Source: Actinomortierella ambigua (taxonomy: Eukaryota; Mortierellomycota; Mortierellomycetes; Mortierellales; Mortierellaceae). From it: 48,755 bases of DNA. A model generated the notes under the pieces. That model made no database searches. It was not told the DNA's origin and worked only from the letters and a program-made list of their open reading frames with translations. Positions 10,401 through 21,613 of the stretch are shown here, one piece after another. Position numbers and translations under genes: made by a program. The stretch lies in assembly GCA_016098155.1 (NCBI GenBank), contig JAAAJB010000244.1, positions 1 through 48,755 on the forward strand, given 5' to 3'. Numbering within the stretch: the stretch's first letter is position 1; the number at the start of each line of letters is the position of its first letter.

Positions 10401-13400
10401 TGGGTGGTCGCTGTTGTACTCTTGGATCCTCTGTTACGGAAGACTCTGTCTACTACGCGCTGCGATGGCCGACGGCTAATGTCCGGCCTTGGATCGTCGT
10501 CTTCTGAACTGTCGCTTGATGCTTCGTCAATGTCTCCGATCTCCACCCCTATCTCTCTCTCCTGGCCTTCAATCGCTCGCTGGATCGAGTCATCTTCTCC
10601 TCGCCAATGAACAACACTTGGATCTCCAGTATGCGTCGTGCCCACGCTTGCTTGTTCATGGGTTGATAGGGTGGTAGTGGGCTCACTCAACTCGTCCATG
10701 CCCACGATGCGCAAACCTCCAGGGGATACCACATCTGGATGTGATCTGGGAGAGAGAGCGCCGTCCATGATGCTGGGCGGAGCGGTCGAAAACGGCTTCT
10801 GCGATTCCATAATAGGCGACAGAATGGCACCTGGATATTGAAGTTGAACTGGTGATAGTGGTCCAACTCCTTTGCTCTGGCCCTGTGCTTCGCTCCGATG
10901 CAGCTGCAGCGATGCGAAACTTGGGATCTCTGCCACAGTATACTTATTGACCGTCGTAGGGGACTTTGGACGAACAAATTCCCGCTCTGCCGAAGCTTTG
11001 GGTTGCTCAGAGAGGCTGTCAGCTTTATGCGATGTATCGTCCACAATCTCCAGAGGCTCGTCCATGAGAATCCTGTCGGCGTATCGTGGCGATCCAACCC
11101 CAACTCTTGAGCGCTCCTTAGACCCGACGTAGTCGCCCATGGACTGCCTTCTACTCCTCTCGTGCCGCTGATAGCGATCCTGACTTCGCCCTCGCTTCGG
11201 AAGCTCAAAGCCGAAAAAAGTTCCATGCCGACGCTGCCCTCCCTCCTTGTAGGCCGGCCACTTGCGCAAAATGGTACGTGGAGTCCGTTCGGGTGGCTCC
11301 ATTGTCCCCATCTCGATGTCCATAACAGGCTGGCCTCGACGGTGCACAATAGCTGAAAATGTAGCGGATCTTCGGAGAGGTGGAAGCACCAGGGCCGCTT
11401 CCTCTGCCTCCTGCCGTTTCTTCTCTTGCTCCGCCTTCTCCTTAGCAGCCTTGGCCTTGGCCACGACAACAGCCTTTTCCTCCTCGATTGTCCTCGGTAG
11501 TTCACGATGCTCCAAGTTCTTCGTCATGTTGACCGTCAGCGAGCCATATCCTTCGTTGGTCTTGATCTGCGCGTAAGATCCCCAGGCGAACCACTGCCAA
11601 AAGTTGCCGACCACCTTGGGCCACCACAGTTGTCGCCCACGCTTCTCCTCCTTCCATTTGGCATCCATCTCCTCGACATATCGGCCCAACTGAAGCAGCT
11701 CTCTCGCAATCTCGCGGAGGGCGAAGAGGAAGAAAAATATCAAAAACATTTCTTCTCGCGGTCCAATATCAAGCGTCGGATGAGCAGAGACCAGATTGCG
11801 TAGTCCGTCTGCCTCTGCCACGTCGAAGTTTTCAAGCTCTTGAGTGAGGAACTCAACGTATGTCATGTCAGCTGGCAAGATGAACTCGGCGTCAGTGTCG
11901 GGCTCCAGTCCTGCCGACAGGGTGAATTGCTGCTGAGGAGGTTGGTGCGTGGTGGGAGTTGTGGGGGTACCTTTTTCCTTGTGCTGTGCTGGCGAGCGTT
12001 CCTTTGCTCCCGCCTCATTCCCTTCAGTCTTTCGATTCAAGGCATTGGCATACTCGATTTCCTCCGTCGCTGTCAAAGAACGTCGCCGTAAGCCGACCAA
12101 GGAGCGAACAGCATTCCACCGCCCATGCTTGGCGTTAAGAGCGCCAGCTGCTGTGGTCTTGTTGGCGGTATTGCTGCTCGTCGCCTCATCGCTGTTCAGA
12201 GACGGGTCCTGACCCTTGCCACTCTTGTGGCCAAAGGAGATGGCGCGCTTAAGCAGCATCGTCGGCTGGCGTAGTATGCCCGCGGGACCTGGGGCAGGCG
12301 CGCCCGCCGTGTGTCCGTCGGCCGTGGCCTGCTCACTTGCCATCATCGCCTCAGCCGCCTTGAGAGCAGCAGCGCGCTGCGTGTTCTTGCGCCGGATACG
12401 TTCCAACCGATCGTTCTCGACATTCAGGCCTGACACAATCTCTTTCTCCATTGCCACCATCACTTTAGAACAGGATTCACTCAGTCGCTGAAGAGGCTCG
12501 CGGACAATATCCAAAAAGGACATGAACAACTTGCGGTCGCCAAAAGTTACCTCCTTTGGTGGTAAGGCATCTGTCTCCGCCGCTTCGGCTGCTTCAGCTT
12601 TCTTCTTCTTCTCCTCCTCGACCTTGCGCTTCAAAACCTTCTCCTCCCGGCTGATGCGTTTCCGCTCGAGGCTCAATCGCTTCAGCTCCTTCTTGTGGAA
12701 TGCCAAGGCTGCTTTAGCGAGTTGACGTCGATCAAAGCCCCCTTCCGTCAAAGGACCGCCAAGTGTCGATGGAGCCGTGCGGGTGAAGTCGATGGGGATG
12801 CCGGGCCCATGGTCAGCAGGGCTTGAGTAGCCACTCCTATCATAGTCGTCACTCCCAGACTTTTTACCCTTTCGACTCTTGCCCATCTTGAATCCTCTGA
12901 GCGACGTAGGGCGACGATCAGGTTTGAACCTCCTGTTGTCAGAACGTACTGAGAACAGTGACTTGAAACTCTTGACAGTGTCAAGGTTGCTCTCCTCATA
13001 GATGGAGCTTGGTCGTGACGAGGCCGGGGACGTGACGGTTGAACGGATGATGGGTGTCATTCCCATGGCGCCAAAGTAGCTGTCATCCATAAGCGAGGAG
13101 GCTGAACTGTTACTGCCATCCGCCATCGGTACCTTCTCCTTGCCCTTGCCCTTCTTCCGTTTGTGTGCTCTATACTGTTTGTAGATGCTGATCCTTCGTC
13201 CTCCTGGCGACGGCGGCGCTGTTGCGAAGCCACTGTTCTGGAAGATTTGTGTAATCTGAGCAAGTTGCTCTTCTTGTTGCTGACGCAACCGCCGTTGGTT
13301 CTCCTGTCGCTCATTCAATAGTGCGGCCGTCGAGTTCTCCGCCCGGTGAAGCAGCTGACGAATCCGACGGAGCTCTGCGGCACTGGTGCGATGCCTCTGG

Positions 13401-16074
13401 AACGATTTGGGGCACGATTTTGTACCATATCTACTGCTACTCCCGCCACCGCCACCATTACCACCACTTCCGCGCAGGCTGCTATCATGTGCGACACTGG
13501 ATAGCATATCCCCGCTGCTGCTTTCGGCATGGTTGGTACGTCGATGGTGATGATGGCGTTTTCCAGGGCGATACTGGTGTGGTTCGTGGTCCCTGGTCGG
13601 AGGTGTAGAGTCTAGGGTATCGTGGTGACCACGGGCCGCATCAGCAGAAGCAGTAGCAGAAGCCGTTGTAGGTGCGGCTGGTATGATGTTGCCAAAGTAG
13701 TCGTTTGCCTCGTGCTCAGGGTCGTCATGGGGCCGCTTCCCGGGTTTGCGGCGACGATTATCTCTGACGGGCAAATCATCGTCGCTGTCACTGTCGTTTG
13801 AACTTCCACTATCGGAGAAGGCGCAGTCGCTGTCGCTACAGCATGAGCCTTCCGAATGCCACCGCTCGCTCATGCTATCGCCGCTCGCAGTGTTGAGGTC
13901 GTCGTCGTCTCGATCAGGATTACCCAGCAACAGCAGACGCTCATTCTGCACAACAAGGCTCATCGATCCTAGATGCCGCATCATCGCTGCAACCATGAGA
14001 CGGACTTCTTTGTAGTCGGCAGGATCGGCTCGCGAGTAGGTCACCTCGTACCTCGTCTCGCGATAGGCATTATACAACTTTTTTTGCGCCTGTCGAACCT
14101 CCGCCTGAGCCTTCTCCAGTGCTGACTTGGGTAGGGCGATTGCTTTGTGGTTGAGCAGGAATGAGCGAGTGCAGAGGTTTAGCAGCTCTCTCGAGGAGTC
14201 CAGCGATTCGTTGAATGCGCGTCTACAATTAAAAAAAAAGGAGGGGGGGGAAGGGAGGAGAGGAAGTCGGTCAATGTCCTCTTTACCTAATTCTGCAGAG
14301 TGCTGCGTTTTGATACTCAAAAGGAGGAACCATAGTAGTTTACTTACCCTAAGCCTTGACTAGCGGTTTCTGGCCAGAAGACGATACACACCGCTAAACT
14401 GACAAATACGCCAATTGTCATGGGTCCAATGAGGCTCAGAAAGAAATTAGGGTTGAACGTGATGGCCTTTGTGTTCTTGGTGAAGGCAAAAATGCCGGCA
14501 ATCGTGAACATGATGGATGCACAGTTGAGCTTGGCATATCGCGACTTTGCTGTAGTCATGGCCCATACTCCGAGAAAGAACCAAGCAGCTTCGATGGCCC
14601 AGGCAGCGGAGTCACCGTCTGGTGTCATGTACGATCTGTTGTACTTGGCAACGGCAATCTCGCACGGAATGATCCAAAGCGCCGCCAGAATGGCGCCTAT
14701 CACACTAAAGAACGTGGCCTCGAGCATTGAGCCGACAGTTCGCGCTGGATGCATAAAGACCACCGTGACATTGGCAAGGTATGGCGTCGGGCCCAAAGCG
14801 GTTGCGACATGAGGTATCAGGGCTAACAAGGACGTGAGGTAGAACGCGGCAGCAAACTTGAGGTGACGCTTGATGACACGGTGGGAAAAGTGATTCAGGA
14901 ACCGCCTGTAAAATGGCGGTGGAGGAGGAGGCGGAGGTGTCAAGGGCACCGAGTTGGAGCTATTGATGGACTCGATAGACGGCGGACGCGAGGTTGAACG
15001 GATGCTCGACTGGTTGTGAGAGAAGTGGTCAATGGACGAGCGTGCACTTCTTGAGTGGTCAGGCGACGGATCAAAAATAGCCATATTGAAAAACCTAAAC
15101 AAGAGTTGGTGGCGAATAGATGAGTCAACTCCAATGAGCTATTTTTCCAGACGACCCGGTGCATCACTTTAGCGCCGGGCGGGTAGACAGAAGCATAGAA
15201 TGTGATTGTCGTGTAGCTTTGGTAGGGCTGTGAGAAGTCCCTCTTCCAAACTGCCAAAGGAAGTATCGTGGGAGAAGGTTCCCCCTCCCCCCGCAATTTG
15301 TGTGTTCCCTACATGGGGGTCTGTGCAACATCCCCCCCTTCACCTATCTCAACACTCCCCCTCTTCCCTGGCACTGCTCCTGCTCGAACTAGCATGCTTG
15401 CTCGCTCCAACTTACCCAGCATTCTGCCGCTGATCAGGCACTTCACCATAACCATTGGCGGGTGAGGCTTTCGGGCCGGGGTGATATGACAAGCTGGATC
15501 GCCGTGAATGCGATGGTCGCTTTTGCGAGGATGGCGTATGGTAGTGGTGGGTGTGGTAAGGACTAAGTCCAGGAGAGGTGCTGAGGGCAGCGACAGATGC
15601 CGCGGCCCCACTACTGAGGGAGACAGGGTGGGCAAAGGGACTCGAGGGTTCCGAGTGGTGGTGGAGCTGGTGACCTTTGCCGACGTAGAGGAAGCGGTCC
15701 TTGCTGCTGCTGAGGTTGTAATTAAGTGCACTGGTGTGGTTAGCCATGCCCGCCAGAGAGGGTGGGGGTGAGCGGGTTCTCGAGGTTGCATGTTGCGAGG
15801 AGAGGGTCGATGATCCGCTAGGATTCGTATCATTGTTGAGTAGCGAGAAGAAGAAAGAGGGTGTCGCTGCTGGGGAAGGAAACTTTTGTGGAGGCGGTGC
15901 GAGGAACTTGCTCGAGTCAAACGAGTGACGCCCTGGTATTGTAGCAGCAGCTGGCTGATGCCGCCCCTGGTGACCACCCATGGTCGAGGAAGCTGACGAG
16001 GGCGGGGTGCTGGGAGGCGAAGTAGGGCGGTGCCGCTTTGTTTTATTGGGATTGCTTCGTTGTGAATGCGGCAT
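7402..16074 (-). CDS. giant ArAE_2/FUSC-type membrane protein (BRE4-like)
   Basis: I assemble six exons: 16074-15416, 15094-14348, 14222-9991, 9884-9076, 8960-8738 and 8609-7402, all in phase, giving about 2,625 residues. Exon 1 is a Ser/Pro/His-rich disordered tail. Exon 2 has the N-terminal membrane domain (ArAE_2_N/DUF2422) with about five to six helices, ending VCIVFWPETAS. Exon 3 carries very long charged, low-complexity regions (Asp-rich, His-rich, Lys/Glu coiled segments) around one hydrophobic stretch near residue 1290. The second membrane domain (FUSC_2) spans the exon 3/4 junction (MAMAQTFIGLWAWLNWSN, MMTVMAVLSPTVGATFSVCA). Exons 4-6 contain the DUF2421-like end; splicing restores VGALLLYFSVLSSSL and LPPYLPSARMARL. 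The family is linked to aromatic-acid export and, in S. pombe Bre4, brefeldin A sensitivity. Substrate unknown. Exon 3 might hide small introns. Confidence 0.8.
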
Positions 16075-16584
16075 ATTGATCAGATGTGTATATGTGTATG
16101 AGGGGGGGGGTGGAAAGTGTGTGTGTGGGGGGGGTGGGAAGGGCTGGCTGTGGAGGTTAAGGGAGTTGTATACGATGCTTCAAAACCACCTCAGCTCCAC
16201 TTTTGCAAAAGGGTCATTTAGGTGCTACAAAACAGATTGAGAAATGAAAAGGAATCGGTTCGAATGAGAGAAGGCGGGTGAGAGAGAGGAGGGGGGGGGA
16301 GTGGTGTGCGTATGAGAAAGGAGAGAAGATCAGTCCCCTCCTTTTGATTTCATTTGAGGGGGGGGAGGGCCAGCCCATTGGCCTCTTTCTCCATTGTTTT
16401 GTACTGTGGCTCCCGCTTGCCTCATTTGTTCTCTTTCGGTCTATCTGCCATGCTCACAAGACAAAGCCCTCCATGTGCTGATGCTCCGCTACGCTACTCC
16501 ACCGTTGTGTACGAGAACTGGTGTTTAAAAAAGTAAAGTCCGAGCAAGGAGGAGTGAGTTAGAGCATACAGTGTGCAAAGTATA
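16075..16584. other. intergenic, G-rich
   Basis: This is the upstream region of the giant FUSC-type gene. It has several G-runs on the plus strand (near 16102, 16130 and 16291, and 16359-16369), which are C-runs on the coding strand. No gene is supported. Confidence 0.5.
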
Positions 16585-17895
16585 TCATTCTCCATCGTAA
16601 CAAACAACAATCTTCTTCAGGCGATAAGGTGCGCCATTGAATATTCCGCTCCCGCCTTGTGCTCTCGCTCCTCCAATTCCTCTAACAATTCCATTCGACG
16701 TTTCCGCAGAAACTGTATATTGGCGTGCGCCGAGGGCTGACACCATGTTCCTCTTCAAGCTTACCTCGTCACGGATCTGCTCTGATTCCTGTTCGACAGC
16801 CACATGGCGAGCAACGCGACGTGCAAGGGCCCTGTTTGGTTGAACATCTTGCATGCTCAGGGGCCTGCTACAACCTAAAGCAGTCATCAATAAGAAAGTA
16901 TACACCACATTGTTAATAAAAGCCCAATACACCACAATTTACCTTTGAAAATATATGAGTAAGACTGGCTCACAGGACTACAAATCGATTTCATATGGGG
17001 GCTTATTGTACATACCTTGAACAGGGCATATCCGCGAGGATCGCAAATGAGCGATCAGAGCCTCCTTGGAATAAGAATGCTTGCAGATGACGCTCGTGTA
17101 CGGGTCCTCGAGGTACAGTGTGGTCAGTGGGCACTTGAACGACTCCTCTGCGCCAATCATTTCCAGTCCATCGTCATCATCGGCACCGCCCTGATTTTTC
17201 GTGCTGCTGGGTAGGGGAGTATGCGGATGATGGACTTCCCAAACCTTTTGGCGGAAATCCTTGACAACCTGCTCAACTCCGGTAGGCTCCTTGCGTTTCT
17301 TTGCCTCCTTCTTACGCGACTCTACCAGCTGGAGCTCACGATTCAGCAACGCCTGGTATTCTGTAACAAGGTTGTCGATCTGTCCACCTAAACCTTGGCT
17401 GATTTTCTGCTGCAGTCCCTCGAGTGCCCTCCGCTCCGCCATGTGTCTATCCTGAAGGGCCACATAGTCTGCCGCAATGTCCTCCATTTCGTGGATGGTG
17501 CTGGACGTAGTGTAGCTCCGTTCCATGGCAGCCTTCGCCCCGCCTTTGGCTTTGTTGCTCTTTGATCTGACAGCTTCATCTTGATAGCCACCTTTGGCAT
17601 GCGATTCCTCGTAGTCCACAGCAGTGTCTGTTGTAAGGACAGCTCCCTTCTTTAGAAGATCAACGTGTGGCGTGAATGCTCCAATCGCCGGATTTAAACT
17701 GGACAAAAACGAGCGCGGAAACATATTTGGTGGCGCCCGAACGCTGTGCAAAGCTCTAGACGCATTTCTCTGTTCTGAGGATGGACCACCTTGTTCCATC
17801 CCGTCGTCACCGCTGTCGACATCTCGAACTCGTCGCTCTGGTCTAGCCTGAGAGCTCCTGGATGTCGACGCTGTAGGTTGAGTTGCTACTGTCAT
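16585..17895 (-). CDS. NSE2: E3 SUMO-protein ligase NSE2/MMS21 (SMC5/6 complex)
   Basis: Two exons, 17895-17016 and 16874-16585, encode 389 residues. The ATG at 17895 is the first ATG in frame. The diagnostic part is the SP-RING domain at about residues 253-300: FKCPLTTLYLEDP, CKHSYSKEALIAHL and CPVQGCSRPLS, with Cys255, Cys271, His273, Cys290 and Cys295 in place. The splice (CAAG/GTATGT to TTTAG) rebuilds CPVQGC exactly. Upstream lies a predicted helical region with many Lys/Glu (about 140-220) that would bind the SMC5 arm, and a disordered N-terminus. By family, it attaches SUMO to targets in DNA repair within the SMC5/6 complex. The C-terminal 75 residues are variable. Confidence 0.9.
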
Positions 17896-17994
17896 TGTGA
17901 GATTGAGCAACCGAAATTGAATGGATTTCTCTGTTCGAGGAAGGGGAAATTTTTATATAAAATTTATTTTTTGTTCAGTGGCTCAGAATCGTAT

Positions 17995-19414
17995 CTATTG
18001 CTTCACCTCAAAGACGTCGGTCATGTTCTCCAAGGCTACGTTGCGATACTCGAGTACATCGGCGAAAAATGTCATGATCGGACGCCAACCAGTCTATTCA
18101 GCAAGTGGACGAGAAGAGTGAGAGGAAAAGAAAAAGGTCAAATAGGTGGCTCTATTTCTAAATAGAACTCAAATCTTGGGCAATTCCAAGGGGAAAGAAG
18201 TTTGACCTACCTCGCTATTTGGCATACCGCCTCCCATGCCTTCGACGATGTGAAGTCCCGTGTTGGCCTTGCCAAATACCCTTTCGATATACTTGAACTG
18301 ATTTAATAAGCAGGCGAGTTAGAATGGATATCAGACGAAGCCTGTTCGACGTTCAAGCATATCAACAACAAAAGTCGAGAACATCCGCTCACCTTGTCCT
18401 TTGCAATTTTGGGTACAACAGTGTAGTCCTTGGCCCCATGGAGCACAAAAACGCGCGTAGTCAACGGCGACGTCTTTGGTACAACGTTTTGTGATTCCTC
18501 CATGAGGTAGCCACCAATGCTAATAATGGCTTTGAGGTTAATGCCGCCGAAGGCAGCAACGTCCAGCGCGACAGATCCTCCTTGTGAAAAGCCAAACAGG
18601 ATGATGCGGTCAGCGGAGAATCCACAGTACTGAATAAAATGTTGCAGGAGCTTGACAAGTGCCGGGCGGACCGTTTGCTTCATCTGCAGCATCCTTTCCG
18701 GCCGATCAGGCCCCAGTTCTAAGAAAACAACAACAACAAACAAACAAAAAAAAATCAGCATCAGGTCACACTTATCACATCGCATCATATCATAGATCGG
18801 AGGCTCGGCCAGTTAGCATCCTTACGCTCGCCCGTGAGAAGGTCGAAGGACGGATACCACTGCCATGCTTCCTCGTTCAGATATGGTACTGGGGTCGGGG
18901 CCTGGATACAGCATGTTGCTGATTGTGGCAGATTGAGCTTCTTGGCAAGACTGGTGAACCCCGGTGTAATTTTGTCGCCCAGGCCATGAAAGAAGATGAC
19001 CAGATTTTCGTCAACGCCATCGGCCGATGGTTCATAGTGGAAGGTTAGCGGCGTGCTGTTCGTCAAGGGCGCTTTCTTGCGCAGAGGCTGAAGCTTTGAC
19101 GTAGTGTCATGTTGCTGTGGTGTGACTTCCAAGGGCTTGCTTGGGTCCGGGAGGTCAGGCATAACACCAGAGGTGCTACCTGCTGTTGCTGCTGGTGAAG
19201 GTGTGGAGGATGCAGCGCGTTCAGGAGCATGCGAGGGAGGAGGCAAATTTGCTGAGGTAATTGTGGCAGTGGGTTTCGCTGGGGTACAAGCATGGCGATG
19301 GAGCGGCCAGTCGCCTTTTTGACAAGCAGGCGAGCAGTAATGATTGATTTTGCATCGCGAGCATCGTAGCAATGCAGGCTTCCCGCATGCCACGCACTGT
19401 GCCTTGGCTTCCAT
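17995..19414 (-). CDS. MYND zinc finger fused to acyl-protein thioesterase-like hydrolase
   Basis: Four exons (19414-18826, 18718-18393, 18297-18211, 18093-17995) give 366 residues. Residues 7-43 form a MYND finger (Cys7, Cys10, Cys18, Cys21, Cys27, Cys31, His39, Cys43). A Ser/Pro/Thr linker leads to an alpha/beta hydrolase of the phospholipase/carboxylesterase (APT) family starting near FFHGLGDK. The catalytic triad is complete: Ser241 in GFSQGG, Asp294 in HGAKDYTVV, and His321 in the 29-codon third exon (TGLHIVEGMGGG). That third exon and the last 33 codons are not seen as long open frames but splice in phase. APT enzymes hydrolyse thioesters such as S-palmitoyl groups. The MYND fusion is unusual; it may bring the enzyme to a proline-rich partner. 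Confidence 0.85.
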
Positions 19415-19518
19415 GGAACAATGATTTTGCAGGGAAAAAAAAGGAGAGAGAGAAGGGGGTATAAAACCCTGTATCCAACAAACTTATTTGTGACAAATGA
19501 CGGACTTGGACTATTGTT

Positions 19519-20402
19519 TTAGACGTAAAGTAAACTGTCGGTGTCGTTGGCAGAGGCCGTGCTGCGTACGGAGGCTATGCTAGAAAACTCAATCTCATTA
19601 CCAACAATCGCTGTGAGCGCCTGTGCGAGATGCCGAGTAATGGCCTACATGACAAGAAGATATTGGAGGCAGTTAGGTTGATGGCCAAGTCTTGTCAATT
19701 GCACCTCTGACTTATCCTCCAAAATGGGTGGATGACTGACCTCGTTGTACTTCCATCCGCCGCCTTTCTTTGCGGGATGAACAAGAATGGTCGAGGGGAT
19801 TTGGCTAAAGCTGAGGAGTGTGGCGAGTGTAGCGAGGATGTGGTCGCCCAGAGACGCGTTAGGAGGTAAGGGCGCGAAATCATGGGTGCCTGAGTTGGCA
19901 TCTTGGGTAAATTGAGTGAAGAGACGTGTGTTGTGTTAGTGGAATGAGACGCGTGGTCGGTTAAGCAAAAGTTGCTCCATTGGTATCCAATATCCAGGGC
20001 TCCCCGCGTCTGCTATGGTACTTTTCTCCTACCTTGATGAAGTCGAGCTACCAGTGGTTGGTCCTCGTTTGTGCCTGCGACGTTGGACGCGGCGAAAATG
20101 ACAACATTGCGGCAATTGGATTGCTTGGCCTGCTCGATAATGGCTTGACTGAGCAGTGTTGCCTGGTGTGTCGAGGGTGGAGAGCCTATAAGCAGCAGGC
20201 TGGTGTCGGCATTGGGCAGCTGCAGGAGCTCGACTGGGTCCTTGTCAGCTGGTGGAGAGATGTGGTTCGGGCTGCTGTTGTCATGGAGCAACGCAGTCCA
20301 TTCCTTGACTGGCTCCCAGCTACCAGAGATGGAGCGAGCTATCCGAGGTCCAGCATCAATGAGATCGGCAGTAGCTACGATGAGTGTTGAATGGAAGGGC
20401 AT
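19519..20402 (-). CDS. uncharacterised protein, possibly proteasome assembly chaperone PAC1-like
   Basis: Three exons (20402-20033, 19901-19741, 19644-19519) give 218 residues; junctions are in phase and use GTAGGA and GTCAGT donors. The ATG at 20402 has a good context (GAACAATGCC) after a CT-rich leader. I do not firmly recognise the family. The order of segments - a TLIVATADL strand, an SGSWEPVKEW segment, DTSLLLIGSP, NVVIFAASNV, then LGDHILATLATLLSFSQIPSTILV - parallels metazoan PAC1/PSMG1, but similarity is weak. An open segment at 20569-20491 (reading LFFLQLREMQW) could be an upstream coding exon if the GTAG at 20375 is used as an acceptor, which would lengthen the protein at its N-terminus. 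Confidence 0.55.
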
Positions 20403-21613
20403 TGTTCAGGAGAGCGCGCCAAGAGAGAGAGGGAGAGGGAGGGAGAGAGACGGCGAGAGACAGAGAGAGTGAGGCACGGTCGGCACATACGCAATTCGTG
20501 AGAGAATGGTGGCAATGTAAGCCACTGCATTTCTCGGAGTTGAAGGAAGAAAAGGGTCCCTTTGCCCATCCCGTCATCCGTCACTGCTGCTTGCAAGGAG
20601 AGAGGGAAGAGAGAGACAGAGAGAGAGACAGAGAGACAGAGAGACAGAGACAAGGAGGGAGGGAGGGAGGGAGAGGAGGTGTGTGAGAGCAATGATGCCT
20701 TCTCTGACCAGAGTTGGGTCAGTGAGCCGGCATCATACGCAGCCATGGTCGTCATTATTCTGTCTTGAGACAGAGAGCGGGGCTGATACAGACTGGGACT
20801 GACTGGATGGGTGGTGTCTACAGGACGCGTAAGTGTGCGTGTGCGTGTGCGTGCGTATGTTTCCAGCCTCTCTCTCTCTCTCTCCCCCAGATCGTTGCCA
20901 TTCTTGGCGTCGAGCGAGCAATACGTATAATAGTCTACCTCGCAGTGGAAGACACCAACCACCTCTCTCCCTGTGTCTCGTTCGAGGACCCTATTTCCTG
21001 TTTTATATTAGTGGAGGGTATTCAACACTGAGTGGGTCAGCTGAGGGAGGGGACATGACTATCTTAGAGTCGACTCACCCCTCAACCGCAGCCAGAGCCA
21101 GTCTGGGAGGGCGGGAGGCACGGGGGGGGGACAACACCAATCAGGTTCAGTAGGTCTCTCTTCCCTCTCTCCCTCTCTTCTCTCTCTCTCTCTTCTCAGT
21201 CCGTGGAGTCGGGCTGTCTGTGTGTTGCGTTATTTGGGCAGGGTCATGCGACAAGGAAGGCAAATACCCATACATTATATGCACACTGGTGTTGTGTGTG
21301 TTGTGTGTGTGCCTGACAAAAGGGAGCAATTTTTCCCTCTTGTTTGGAGTCCTTAAATGGTTGCCATTGTCTCTTTCTCTTCTTTTACTATAGCACACAT
21401 CTCGTTCCTAAACACACATCCACATTCCACTCGTAGCCTTCCCTTCCCCTTCTTCCCGTCTTGTCCTGTCACTCCAGAAAAGAGAGAGGTCCCTCTTCTT
21501 CGCTGTTGGCCACCCTTAGTACCGTCCTTTTCTTTTTCTCACTCTCCCCTCTCTTCTCTATTCCACCCACTCTCCCTTTCTCCTCCCCAGCTTTGCCCAT
21601 CTCCTAAACCCCA
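20403..21613. other. GA/CT microsatellite-rich intergenic region between divergent genes
   Basis: It contains GA-rich tracts at about 20424-20470 and 20596-20680, a CT tract at about 20869-20883, and further CT tracts near 21165-21195. Reading frames crossing these are low-complexity. The last 150 bases are pyrimidine-rich and form the leader of the M36 protease gene. Confidence 0.5.

Noticed and set aside
16245..16275. GGTTCGAAT resembling a tRNA T-arm
   Set aside because: No acceptor, D- or anticodon stem could be built around it; no other tRNA-like element was found in the window.
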